NCBI GenBank assembly: GCA_036346275.1
Contig: CM070730.1
Coordinates: 39,912,918-39,976,917 of the forward strand
Source of the DNA: Otatea glauca
Lineage: Eukaryota > Streptophyta > Magnoliopsida > Poales > Poaceae
Reading direction: 5' to 3'
Length of the DNA stretch: 64,000 nucleotides
Under the pieces are notes generated by a model. That model was not told where the DNA came from. It did not search any database and was given only the letters and a program-made list of their open reading frames with translations. Shown piece by piece: positions 12,308 through 21,402 of the stretch. Numbering within the stretch: the stretch's first letter is position 1; each line of letters begins with the position of its first letter. Both the position numbers and the translations under genes were made by a program.

Positions 12308-12832
12308 ATGGTGCCGTTGAAGCCGATCTCCTCTGAAGCAATGCAAGCTCTTACGGATGTATGTCACTTAGATGATAGAAGAATCGAAGTGGAGGAGGCA
12401 GAGAATCGGATCAAGCGTCGTGAAGCCCAAGAGGCCGATCGAAAACTTTTGGAAGAATTGGTTGCCGATGCCAAGGCCAAAAAACGCAAATTTGACATTG
12501 GTGTTCAACGTCTCAAATCAACGAAAGAAGTTCTTTCTAAATTGGAAAAAACAAAGAAACTCCTCCAGGAAGAATTGGTCAAGCTTGAAAAACAAATCGG
12601 AGAAGGCCAACAAACCTTGGAGGCCACTGCATCGGAGCTGAAGGAAGAAAAACTTGGCATTGCGGTGGCTATTGAAAATGTAACCAAGCAATCGGCCAAG
12701 GTAAAAATAGTGCCTGGGGATGCCAAAGACGATGAACGTCTTCTGGATGAAATCCAAGGGATCATTGCAAAGGCAGCTGGTGCTTTGTCGGCTTTGGGCG
12801 CGACCCTTCCAGGATCTGGCATCCGATATTAA
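12308..12832 (+). CDS. Antisense gene, C-terminal coiled-coil segment (open 174 codons)
   Basis: The longest clean reading frame on this strand of the Tat element. It is strongly charged, with heptad-like stretches (EVEEAENRIKRREAQEADRK, then TKEVLSKLEKTKKLLQEELV), which predict a long coiled coil over residues of about 20-125. A low-complexity alanine/glycine tail closes at TAA (12830-12832). The ATG at 12308 may be internal, because open sequence precedes it and the segment is probably the last exon of a larger antisense gene with the mobile-domain part upstream. A poly(A)-like AT-rich tail follows. The role is unknown; dimerisation is a guess from the coiled coil. Confidence 0.55.
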   Translation: MVPLKPISSEAMQALTDVCHLDDRRIEVEEAENRIKRREAQEADRKLLEELVADAKAKKRKFDIGVQRLKSTKEVLSKLEKTKKLLQEELVKLEKQIGEGQQTLEATASELKEEKLGIAVAIENVTKQSAKVKIVPGDAKDDERLLDEIQGIIAKAAGALSALGATLPGSGIRY

Positions 12833-13119
12833 GTTGTAAAACTTTATTGTTCTGTCTTGAAAAACTTATCCTGAATGTTTCGTCCTGAATATTTTTGTAA
12901 TCTGTTTTTAATCATAATCGGCTGTTTAACCGATTTTATTTTGCTTATATTTTGAGTTTACAATCCTTTCAGCCAATCAACAGCATCGTGTTAATCTTGG
13001 CTCTGAACAAGATTTTAGTCGGCTAGGCTCCGATCCAAACGCTAGGATAGTATTTCTTTAGATATTTCCCATTAATTGCTTTAGGCAAGACATGCCCTTC
13101 TAGCGTTTCCGATGAAGTA

Positions 13120-14110
13120 CGAGTTTCCACCGACTAGCCGATTAATTTTATATGGCCCTTCCACGTGGCGACCATTTTCCAAATCGGTTATCTTTAGAAC
13201 CAACAGAAGTATAGTTTTCCATATTAAATCGGCGATCGAAAGATTTAGGCATTACCTTTTATTATGCGCCTCCGCTACTCGATCTTGTTCTTCTTAAGCC
13301 GATCAAGTGTAGACAAACGTAACTCTGCTAACTCGTCCAGGTTGTCGACTACTAAATCATTGTAATCTTGAGCCGACAAACCATTTTGTCTGGCTATTCG
13401 TATCGACTCAATATTGATCTCTACGGGCAGAATGGCTTCTTGTCCATACACCAATTGATAAGGTGAAAGTTTTGTCGCTCCGTGATAAGATAACCGATAA
13501 GCCCAAAGTGACTCCGATAGAGTCGAATGCCAATTCCTTGGCTTCTCATCAATTTTCGTTTGATCAATTTGATTAGCGTTTTATTAGGCGATCGGCTTGT
13601 CCATTAGCTTTGAGCATAGTATGGCGAAGAGTTTAACAATTTGATCCTAAACTCGTTGCGTAACTCTGAAACTCATTTGACATGAATACCGTACCTTGGT
13701 CGGTCGTGATTGTTCTGGTATTCCAAACCGATGGGCGATATGTTCATTTACAAAACTAATCGCTTCAATCTGGTCACCTTTTTAAGTGGTATATCCTCGA
13801 CCCACTTTGAGAAATAATCGGTTGCGGCCAAAATAAACTTATGGCCTTTACTCGAGGAGAAATATTTGGCGATTATATCTATTCCCCAACCTCCGAGCGG
13901 CCAAGGTTTGATAATTGGATGCAAAGCCGATCTTGGTGCTAGTTATGCGTTGCCAAACTTTTGACATGTCGACATCCTTTGTAATATTTGAAGCAATCCT
14001 CTAGCATTGTCGGCCAAAATAACCTGTTCGCCTAAGCATCCATTTCATTTTATGTGCCGATTGATGAGAACCACAAATGCCTTCATGCACTTCACCCATC
14101 GCTACTCGGG
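13120..14110 (-). pseudogene. Tat element integrase (broken)
   Basis: On the minus strand, fragments near 13980-14060 match the zinc-binding N-terminus (HQSAHKMKW, then RTGYFWPTM). The catalytic core is recognisable at about 13370-13650, with SNGQAD, then WHSTLSESLWAYR and LVYGQEAILPVEI. These are the hallmarks of a Ty3/gypsy DDE integrase, which joins element cDNA to the host chromosome. Several frameshifts separate the blocks and no continuous frame spans the domain. It lies downstream of RNase H, the gypsy order. No chromodomain is seen. Confidence 0.75.
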
Positions 14111-14187
14111 CTTCTTGACCTCAAGACATCTTAACAACAAGCCCTCCATAGTCCGATAATACAAGATATCGTCCATAACAACATACT

Positions 14188-14738
14188 TCAATGCTTGTTG
14201 CGTATCCTTCGTTTAAATCGGCTTAGATGGGTCGACGGATAATCTTTAATCTGCGTTCTCCAGTCGGCAATATCCGTGCACATTATTGCTTTATCTACCA
14301 GTTCAGTTTCTTGACTTCGGCCAACATCTTTATACCCTGATGCTTGTTGGGCCAAAGCATTAGCTCTATCGTTCAATTCTCGAGGAATATGACCGATAGA
14401 AAATGATGTAAAAGAGCCGATGATTTCTAAGCACTGTTCTAAGTAATTTACTAACACTTCATCTCGACATTGGTATTCCCTTTTATTTGTTGTACTACTA
14501 ATAGTGAATCACCATATGCCTCAATAGCACTCACTCCAATATTTTCCAATAACTGTAAGCCTTTGAGTAATGCTTCATACTCGGCCTGGTTGTTTGAACA
14601 TCGGCTATTTAGCCGGAATGCAAATTCGAAGCTATGTCCTCTAGGTGAAGTGAGTACAATACCGACACCATATCCTTCCTCGCATACCGATCCATCAAAG
14701 AACAATTTCCATGGTGCCACCAAGACTATGTTTGCCAT
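14188..14738 (-). pseudogene. Tat element second, archaeal-type RNase H domain
   Basis: Read leftward from 14738: WKLFFDGSVCEEGYGVG, then NNQAEYEALLKGL, then EAYGDSLLVVQQIKG, and after a one-frame break at about 14455 HIPRELNDRANALAQQ. The FDGS, QAEYEAL, GDS and ND-ANALA motifs carry the D-E-D-D metal-binding residues of type I RNase H in the archaeal-like form. Tat-lineage gypsy elements are known to carry this second domain between their own RNase H and integrase, which is exactly its place here. The single frame break makes the copy inactive as written, unless it is a base-calling indel. Confidence 0.8.
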
Positions 14739-14777
14739 TGTGTCATGTCTGTTATGAAATCGGCTAGGACTTGTCCT

Positions 14778-15081
14778 TTAAGCTGCTTTGCCGATTCGTA
14801 TGATAAGTCGAACTCGATCAAGGCGTAAGCCCATTTGCCCGATCGACCTCGCAAAATTGGGTGACAATATATACTTTATGACATCGGTTTTGCAGATAAC
14901 TTTACAAGCCGATGCTAGTATGTAGTGCCTTAGCTTTGTGCATGAGAAGTACAATGATAAACACAATTTTTCGACAAAAGGATACCTGACTTCTGCGTCT
15001 AGCAACCGTCGGCTTAAATAAAAGATAACCTTCTCTTTACCATGTACCTCTTGCGCCAAAACAGCTCCAATAGTATCTTCT
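14778..15081 (-). pseudogene. Tat element RT-linked RNase H
   Basis: Reads VIFYLSRRLLDAEVRYPFVEK, then LSLYFSCTKLRHYI, the standard RNase H segment that follows gypsy reverse transcriptase and degrades the RNA strand of the hybrid. It sits between the RT block and the archaeal-type RNase H. The open stretch ends at 14778; the frame is offset from RT upstream. Confidence 0.75.
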
Positions 15082-15710
15082 TCAGCCGAGACATATAATC
15101 TGAAGGGAATACCTTTTTTCGGTGCAGTCAGGACTGGGGGGTTGGATAAATACCCTTTCTAAGTCGGTCAGATGTTGGAGATCTTCTGCAGATTTTACCA
15201 CTACATCATCTATATAAATTTCAACAATGTGGCCGATTAAATCGTGAAAGATCAGATTCATTGCTCGTTGGTAGGTTGCTCCAGCGTTTTCAAGCCGAAA
15301 GTCATTCTGATCCACTCGAATAGCCCTATTGCACCGGGACATCGAAGGTGTTTTTGGTATATCGACTTCGCCATGAGTATCTGGTTATACCGGCGATGCC
15401 ATCCGAAAGCTTATGATCTTGTTTCACGATCACGCGTCGATAAGCATATCGGCTATTGGCATGGGGTATTCGTCTTTTAGCGTCGCCTTGTTCAAATCTC
15501 TCAAGTCGGCGCTTTTCGAAGTTTTCCATTTTCTTCATTACGAACGATGTTGGAAACCCATTCGTATCGGCAAGGCCCGATAAACTTTGCTTCCAACAAT
15601 CGTTCTATCTCCTCTTTTATGACTTGGTACAAGGCTGGATTAAAACGCACAGGATCTTGTTTAAATGGCGATAGCCCGATTTTATGGGTAGCCGATGTTC
15701 CACGATTGAC
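15082..15710 (-). pseudogene. Tat element reverse transcriptase (frameshifted)
   Basis: Motif order on the minus strand: an N-terminal block near 15700-15560 (FKQDPVRFNPALY, IKEEIERLLEAKFI), a degenerate middle, GATYQRAMNLIFHDL, and the catalytic YIDD at 15206-15217, followed by VVVKSAEDLQHL. This is the RNA-directed DNA polymerase of a Ty3/gypsy element. At least three frame changes split it. Flanked by protease and RNase H in normal gypsy order. Confidence 0.85.
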
Positions 15711-16198
15711 GGCTTAATCCGGGCATTTCATGATACTCCCAAGCGAAACAATCTTTATAATTTCTAAGTATTTTTATTAGCTTTTCTTTGTATTTCATAT
15801 CTAGATTTGCACTAACAAAAGTTGGTCTTTTCTATCATCGCCGTATATCGACTTCTTCAAGCAAATCGGTGGATGTGAACCCTTGACCTAACTTTTCGAT
15901 TTCTTGAAGTCTTCTATGGCTTCATGGCTATCCGTTGTTTGCCGATAGCTTTGCATTTTGTCTGTAGCGTCTTCAATGTTTTTCTTGTCCCCATCCGCGC
16001 AATACTTCATTTGCCGATCAAAGGTGCGAGCTTGACACTGATCGGCATAAGTCGATTTTGCTTACGCATATGAAATCGCGATCGTCCGGCACCTTGCGAT
16101 ATCGGCCAACTTCTTCGTGTTGCCAATTCGCGCCGGGCTAGCCATGGCAATATGGGCGATGTATCGGCTGTGATGACTTCAACTTCTTCTCCGTTCCA
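15711..16198 (-). other. Degenerate protease-RT linker of the Tat element
   Basis: Minus-strand sequence between protease and RT. It has no open stretch of useful length and no distinct motif. It probably encoded the pol linker before indels accumulated. Confidence 0.5.
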
Positions 16199-16942
16199 TT
16201 AAACGAGCGCTTGATGCATGGTCGACGGGATACAGCAGTTTGCATGAATCCAATCCCGTCCAAGCAGCACACTGTAATTTCCTTTGGCATCAATTACAAA
16301 GAACGCTAACGGCAAGGTCTTGCTACCGACAGTCAGCTCTGTGACCATGACACCTTTTGCTTCTGTAAGGTCGCCTGTGAAGTCATTCAGAACCATGTTA
16401 GTTTTGATTAAGTCTTCGTCAGACTTACCCAGTTTTTTACATGTCATGTATGGCATTAGATTCACTGTGGCGCCTCCGTCTACCAGCATCCTTGATATCG
16501 GCTTGCCATTTATATATCCTTTCAGGTACAGAGGTTTCAGATGCCGGTGATCGTCTTTGGGTTTTTCAAAGATGGCGCTCTGTACTCCGGAGCATAACTG
16601 AGCAACTGCTTCTTTGGCCGATTCAGTCCTGACTTTGAACTCGGCCGGTAATGTGAACACCATGTTGACATCCATGGGAGGTGTGTCATCCCGAATCATG
16701 GGAGAATCCAAGTCGTCAACCGATTCGAAATCTTCTTCGGCTTGCTCTTTTCTTCTCCACTCTTTCTTGACGCATCTCATTGGACGAAGTTCATTAAACA
16801 CTTCGTCTCTCTCTTTCTCGGCATCGGCTTCACGAATTTCTTGCGTCCTTAGCCTCTGAAGCCGTCGTCGTTGTGATTTGCTCAGGCCTGATGGGCACCA
16901 CCTGGGTTTAGGTTCCACCGGCTTTCGTATCTGGCCAGCCAA
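16199..16942 (-). CDS. Tat element gag-pol segment with aspartic protease
   Basis: An open 247-codon stretch. After a basic, arginine-rich start (SKSQRRRLQRLR) comes a retropepsin domain: PLYLKGYINGKPISRMLVDGG, then ATVNLMPYMTCKKLG, then NYSVLLGRDWIHANCCIPS. The D-G-G-A active-site loop is a variant of the D-T/S-G-A triad seen in plant Tat proteases. It would cleave the Gag-Pol polyprotein. The frame is closed near WIHANCCIP and RT resumes in another frame. The start at 16942 is only the first ATG in the open stretch, not a real initiation site. Confidence 0.8.
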   Translation of the reverse strand: MAGQIRKPVEPKPRWCPSGLSKSQRRRLQRLRTQEIREADAEKERDEVFNELRPMRCVKKEWRRKEQAEEDFESVDDLDSPMIRDDTPPMDVNMVFTLPAEFKVRTESAKEAVAQLCSGVQSAIFEKPKDDHRHLKPLYLKGYINGKPISRMLVDGGATVNLMPYMTCKKLGKSDEDLIKTNMVLNDFTGDLTEAKGVMVTELTVGSKTLPLAFFVIDAKGNYSVLLGRDWIHANCCIPSTMHQALV

Positions 16943-17391
16943 GTCTCCTTGATCAGAACTGGTCTTGTGTGTCTTAGCTTGGCTTTGCTCTTGATTCGGT
17001 TTAGATAATCTTTCATGGATCGATATTCGTGGCTTCGTCTTGCTCTCTAATCAGCCCGGATAGCCTATATGTCGGCCGATTCGTTGGCCAATCGTCTCGG
17101 GGATAATGTTCCATCGGGCAGGTGTATGGTGATGGCAACGCTACTCCTCTTTCCCAGCAAAACTGCCAAAAGGGACATCTTCTATGTGCCCTTTCCACAT
17201 TCTCGGTGCGGTACAAGTTATCCGACCGGCGGGTATGATACCATGGTCGGTGTTCATCCTTTCATATTTCTCCATTAATTGCGAGCGTCGGACCTAACTT
17301 TTATTTGGTGAATTGGAGATTTTTCCGCTTTGTACCATTTACCCACTTGGGGATTCCCCTTGGGTTTAATGGTCCTTGAATTTTTTCCTTC
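16943..17391 (-). other. Degenerate gag-protease junction of the Tat element
   Basis: No continuous frame; short open pieces in all frames. By position it is the linker between the gag zinc-binding part and protease. Confidence 0.45.
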
Positions 17392-18033
17392 TCAATCGGC
17401 TTCTATTTGTAAGGAGCCGATGGTAATCTTCAGTGTCTGGCTGCCGTCCGAGCTTGATCGTACGTCGACTTGTCGATCTTTTTCCTGCTCGTCTTGCATC
17501 GGCTCTTTTCCTTTAGCCGAGTAATGCACCATATTGATAGGAAACGGATCGACATCCACCTGCATGGTCGGCTCATCGGCAAACTTCAACCGACCGTCTT
17601 CAATAGCAGACTGGATCTGTTGACGGAAGATATTGCAGTCATTAGTGTTATGTGAATAAGAATGATGCCACTTGCAATACCTGCGTTTTTTGATCTCATC
17701 GGGCGACGGTATCACATGTCCCTCCGGCAATCGTATTATCTTTTCTTGCAGAAGTAAATCAAAAATACGATCGCACTTGGAAACATCGAAAGAGTATTTG
17801 ACCTCCGATTTGTTCCTAGTCGGCTTAAGCCAAGAACAGACTAAGGATTTTTTGGATCCTTTTACCCATTCGGCTATATTTATTTCTGCTTCCTTGTCTT
17901 CCGACGAATCACTAGGACAATATTCAACCATATTGACCTTAGCCTTATCCTTTTCCTTGTTACTATTTTTAAATCTACCATTAAACACCTTATTGTCAGT
18001 GAATCGGCTTTCTTGAGCCGATACGCGATGCAA
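17392..18033 (-). CDS. Tat element gag, C-terminal part with CHC zinc-binding motif
   Basis: An open 213-codon stretch. Around its middle it reads CKWHHSYSHNTNDC and then FRQQIQSAIEDGRLKF, a block characteristic of Tat-lineage Gag that presumably binds nucleic acid. Flanks are acidic (PSDSSEDKEAEI) and end EIAEW-like. Gag packages the element RNA into virus-like particles. It connects upstream, across a broken segment, to the N-terminal gag frame at 18633-19490. The ATG at 18033 is internal to the original gag. Confidence 0.7.
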   Translation of the reverse strand: MHRVSAQESRFTDNKVFNGRFKNSNKEKDKAKVNMVEYCPSDSSEDKEAEINIAEWVKGSKKSLVCSWLKPTRNKSEVKYSFDVSKCDRIFDLLLQEKIIRLPEGHVIPSPDEIKKRRYCKWHHSYSHNTNDCNIFRQQIQSAIEDGRLKFADEPTMQVDVDPFPINMVHYSAKGKEPMQDEQEKDRQVDVRSSSDGSQTLKITIGSLQIEAD

Positions 18034-18632
18034 TAAGTGGCTAAAATCGATGAATTCCTGCCACCGAATTTCTCCCTAAGAGGAGGATCAAACCTTGAAA
18101 TGCTAAATCGGCGAGTTGATTGTCGGTGTAACGTGCGCTAAAACACCGATTCTGATTTCTCTAAACCTTTTGATGTAATCTGTTACGATTCTCCAAACTT
18201 TTGGCGAATGAACTCGAGATCTGAAATTCTTAACTCTAAACTGCCTAAAAGAAGTATTCGTGGAATCGGCTTTCCAAATCGTTCCATAAATGGACCGAAT
18301 TCGGAGGCAAACAAGTGAACCAAGTAAATGCTGCCCGGATAAAGATAGCGGAAATAACCTAATTTTTAACCCGTCGGATCGGGCGCTTCACGCATTGTGC
18401 GATAAAGCGTCCAACATGCTCGAGGTAGTGATAGAATCATCCCGAGAATTTGGCAAAGTCCGGGACTCAAATTATGAGGGTAAGGTATGCGATCTATGTA
18501 ATCGAGTGCGGCTTTCTATAGCCGATCACTTTTCCTTTTGGTTGTATGCCAAATCGATCCTCAAAGCGGTGCAGATCGATCGGTCCAATTGGCATTATCG
18601 GCCAGCGCACAGCGAGCCCTTGATAATGTCGA
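18034..18632 (-). pseudogene. Tat element gag, capsid-like middle (broken)
   Basis: By position the retrotransposon Gag core domain. The minus strand is split among frames by several single-base changes. An open plus-strand reading frame across 18290-18709 is the antisense shadow of this gag and is not annotated. Confidence 0.5.
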
Positions 18633-19490
18633 TCATAATCTGCATCCCGCCCCGAGTGCAAGCTCGGGTTGCCAATATCTTGCGTCTTGTCGGCATTCGA
18701 TTATCTTGATCGTGCGATTATGCCTAATTTGTGGTTCCGCACCGGATAAATGGTTACGATGCGTTACTACTCTGTGTGGACCCGGGTTTCTAAGCAGGGT
18801 AGGCTCTTGGGGATATCTCTCAGGGCCAATCGGCTGTGAAACCGATTGGGGAAAAGCGTAAAAAGGAGCCGACGGTGGTAGATTGATGGATGGATCATAT
18901 TTAGCGGCGTCGGTATAGGCGTGGTAATGGCTCACCCCACTTGACCGAGGATCCCTAGGCAATATGACCGTAGGCTGTGTGGGCATCATCGTGGGAGGTG
19001 AGGTCATAGCCGATGGTTTAGGATCGGCTGGTGTGCTCTGCGTGTTTTGTGATACTAAAAAAATAGGATAATTTGGCAGAGCTTGTAGTGAGTCATGCAG
19101 GCTTCCTGACGAGGCTAACTCCTGGGCTATAGATTTAACGCTATTTGCTATCATCGGCTTAAGAGTCGTTACCAGAGCTGATGATTGGTTTATTAAAGCA
19201 TGGTGCACAGATTGGTTAATCATAGCCGATAATTTGGCCTGAGCGGGTAGATATCGACTTACCGTTTCTGCTACATCTGTGTCTCCCAGGGTATTGACCG
19301 TCGGCAGGGCGGATTTCTGTGTAACGCCACGTCTAGTCTTTTGGTAGCAATTTAGCATCATCTCTTCTAACGCGGCTTTCCGATCTTCAATCTCTTGACG
19401 TTGTTCTGCGGTTAAATCGGCCATTGTTGGGACGATTATAGCTTCCGTGTTGAGATCAGACGGCGGAATCGACTTCCCTGACGTAGACAT
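18633..19490 (-). CDS. Tat element gag, N-terminal part
   Basis: An open 285-codon stretch starting MSTSGKSIPPSDLN. Near the start is a predicted helix (LTAEQRQEIEDRKAALEEMM), followed by a low-complexity proline/threonine region and a terminal stretch before the capsid-like part. The start at 19490 is chosen because it is the first ATG after the primer-binding site, only one base beyond it, which leaves almost no leader. The open frame could also extend through the PBS from an upstream start. It is the first gene of the minus-strand element. Confidence 0.65.
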   Translation of the reverse strand: MSTSGKSIPPSDLNTEAIIVPTMADLTAEQRQEIEDRKAALEEMMLNCYQKTRRGVTQKSALPTVNTLGDTDVAETVSRYLPAQAKLSAMINQSVHHALINQSSALVTTLKPMIANSVKSIAQELASSGSLHDSLQALPNYPIFLVSQNTQSTPADPKPSAMTSPPTMMPTQPTVILPRDPRSSGVSHYHAYTDAAKYDPSINLPPSAPFYAFPQSVSQPIGPERYPQEPTLLRNPGPHRVVTHRNHLSGAEPQIRHNRTIKIIECRQDARYWQPELALGAGCRL

Positions 19491-19491
19491 T

Positions 19492-19509
19492 GTCCCACCG
19501 GGCGTGCCA
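19492..19509 (-). promoter_or_regulatory. Primer-binding site of the Tat element
   Basis: The reverse complement reads TGGCACGCCCGGTGGGAC, six bases inside the 5' LTR. It begins TGG, as expected for pairing with a tRNA 3' CCA end, and its complement looks like a T-arm/acceptor sequence. I cannot name the tRNA with certainty. Confidence 0.75.
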
Positions 19510-19515
19510 AGAGTG

Positions 19516-20165
19516 TGTTGGCGTTAAAAACTTGATGTAGGGTTTCTGACAGCAGCACACCGGACGAACACCGGGTTCAGAGCGTGCCAGTCGATTTGAC
19601 CTGGAACCGACAAGGTAAAAAATATAAAATTCACACAAAGCCGATCGTGAAGATCAATCGGCTTAGATCAAATCAGCTTGAAGCCGATCAAGATCAAAGT
19701 AACAGGATATGTCTAACTAGCCGATTAAGGCTAATTAGAGGATAAAGCGGTCGATTACGAAGAAGGCGTCGCAACAAAATCGAACAAATCGAACACAGGG
19801 TGTAATTTACGAAGATCAATAATCGGCGATGCGCAACTCTATTGATCAAAATCGATTACAAAGGCTAAATTACAAGATCTACTCCTAGTCGACAGGAAAA
19901 GATGAAAAAGTAAAGCTGGTTGTTTGTATGTCTTGGGTTTTTTTGCAGTTTGCTTCGACCCTTCTTTTATACCCATCGGCCAATCATATCCTTTTACAAC
20001 ACGTTTCAAATCCTGATTCGTATTGGCCTTATCTCGGATGGTTGTTTTCTTAAAAGATCTTGCTGTTACCAATTACTTTCAAATCTTTCCAATCCTGTCC
20101 GTTAATTCTGTATTTTTGACTTTATTGCCGATTTTGACCAAGTTTGCCAAATTTTGGTGCAAACA
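19516..20165 (-). repeat. 5' LTR of the Tat element
   Basis: Near-identical to 8985-9635 and followed by target duplication CATAT (20166-20170). Being adjacent to the PBS, it is the 5' LTR of the minus-strand element and should hold its promoter. Confidence 0.93.
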
Positions 20166-20170
20166 CATAT

Positions 20171-20617
20171 ATTGATATAATCAGGCATGCACGGCCAAGC
20201 CGTTGAATGCGTCCATTCATCATATATACATACAAGGAACGATTGCAAAGGAGGAAACATGAGCTTTTCCATGTTGCAACAACCGGATGTGCAGTGCCTT
20301 AACTGATGATCAGACCCATTGTTCCTTCCTTCATCTGAAGGAGGAAACATGAGCTTTTCCATGTTGCAACAACCGGATGTGCAGTGCCTTAACTGATGAT
20401 CAAACCCATTGTTCCTTCCTTCATCTGAATTCAACGATGGATGCTAACAAATTAACAGATGGATCGACAGACATGTCAAATGTGCAATGTGGCCATTTTT
20501 TTAATTAGGTGCCGTGGCTAGGGATGCATCATTCATGAGGCAACATGTCAACAACTACATTCCTACAAAGTCAGATTGAGGCCGGGGAGTTCGTAGCTCG
20601 TAGAACTGTGTGCACGC
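20171..20617. repeat. Unassigned spacer with a 90-bp tandem duplication
   Basis: Units at about 20249-20338 and 20339-20428 are near-perfect copies (GGAGGAAACATGAGC...TTCCTTCATCTGAA), differing at one or two bases. The antisense reading frame through it is a repeat artefact. The rest shows no feature I recognise. Confidence 0.85.
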
Positions 20618-20828
20618 CAAGGATTAAAATCTCTCCAAGATATCGGTTTCCAGACATGGACGGTTTTGAAAATACTGACCGGAGTAAAAATTTCAAGAAA
20701 TTGAAATGCTACAGTATTTTTCGGAAATCTCGACGAAATTTCGAAGAGATTTCAGGGTTGTGGACCGAAATCGCTACAAAATCTACCCTATTTGATGTAT
20801 GTAGGACCGGATTTGAACCAGAGTGTGT

Positions 20829-20897
20829 ATGATAGCTCAGTGGGTAGGGTCCTCAGCATTGGGAGATCCATATGGTTCGGTTCCGTCTGGGTGCAAT
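20829..20897 (+). other. tRNA-like segment 1 (possible SINE or tRNA relic)
   Basis: TAGCTCAGTGGGTAGG resembles the pol III A box, and 33 bp later GGTTCGGTTCC resembles the B box. The spacing suits a tRNA-derived sequence, but no convincing acceptor stem or anticodon arm closes, so it is not called a tRNA gene. Confidence 0.4.
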
Positions 20898-20958
20898 TTT
20901 TGGATCATTAACCATGCAACACCTTACATAGTAGTAACATTCCACATATGTCAACAAG

Positions 20959-21031
20959 TTGACGTAGCTCAGCCGGTAGAGAGCTTGGTTGGCATGGAAA
21001 GAGGTTGAGGGTTTGATTCCCAGCCGACCCC
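20959..21031 (+). other. tRNA-like segment 2 (possible SINE or tRNA relic)
   Basis: GACGTAGCTCAGCCGGTAGAG (A box) and GGGTTTGATTCCC (B box, one change from GGTTCGANNCC) lie about 30 bp apart and end near GACCCCA. The D-arm and part of the T-arm can pair, but the acceptor stem does not, so a degenerate tRNA or SINE head is more likely than a functional tRNA. Confidence 0.45.
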
Positions 21032-21190
21032 ATTTCTTTCCTTTATTTTTTTTCCTTTGTGGTGATGATTTACACTGCCAGCCCCATTTCTAGTTGTACT
21101 GCTGTTGTGATTGTTAGCATTTGTAGGATGGCTGCTTACCTAGTTGGACAGCTTCCATTTGCAGCTTATTGTGTTTAGCAGTCGTGTTGT

Positions 21191-21402
21191 CTTATTGGAT
21201 TGAGTTTTATTAAGTTACAGCTCTTCTACATTCATATGTATGGCTACAATAATTAGAGACGGTTCTAGGGTGTGTGTCTCTGATGAGGGTGCTTGGCTTA
21301 TTGGATTGAGTTTTGTTAAGTTACAGCTCTTCTACATTCATATTTATGGCTACAATCATTAGAGATGGTTCTAGGGTGTCATCAGAGACACTTCTAGCCT
21401 AG
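21191..21402. repeat. 106-bp tandem duplication inside the hAT-like element
   Basis: CTTATTGGATTGAG recurs at 21191 and 21297, followed by matching blocks up to AGAGA(C/T)GGTTCTAGGGTGT. The repeated GGTTCTAG motif resembles the CACTA subterminal repeats elsewhere in the window, so one unit may derive from such an end. Confidence 0.75.

Larger units (their letters stand above)
8985..20165 (-). mobile_element. Complete Tat/Grande-like Ty3/gypsy retrotransposon (11.2 kb)
   Basis: Two near-identical 650-bp LTRs (TGTTGGCG...AAACA) are flanked by CATAT on both sides (8980-8984 and 20166-20170), proving one insertion event. On the minus strand the order is LTR, PBS, gag, protease, RT, RNase H, archaeal-type RNase H, integrase, antisense extra gene, PPT, LTR. 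The second RNase H and the antisense gene before the 3' LTR fit the Tat lineage, with maize Grande as the closest remembered analogue. All pol frames carry frameshifts or stops, so the copy looks non-autonomous despite its young-looking LTRs. Confidence 0.92.

Noticed and set aside
18290..18861. Plus-strand reading frames of 107-139 codons
   Set aside because: Antisense shadow of Tat gag.
20959..21031. Functional tRNA gene
   Set aside because: A and B boxes are present but the acceptor stem does not pair and no clear anticodon arm forms; kept only as tRNA-like.
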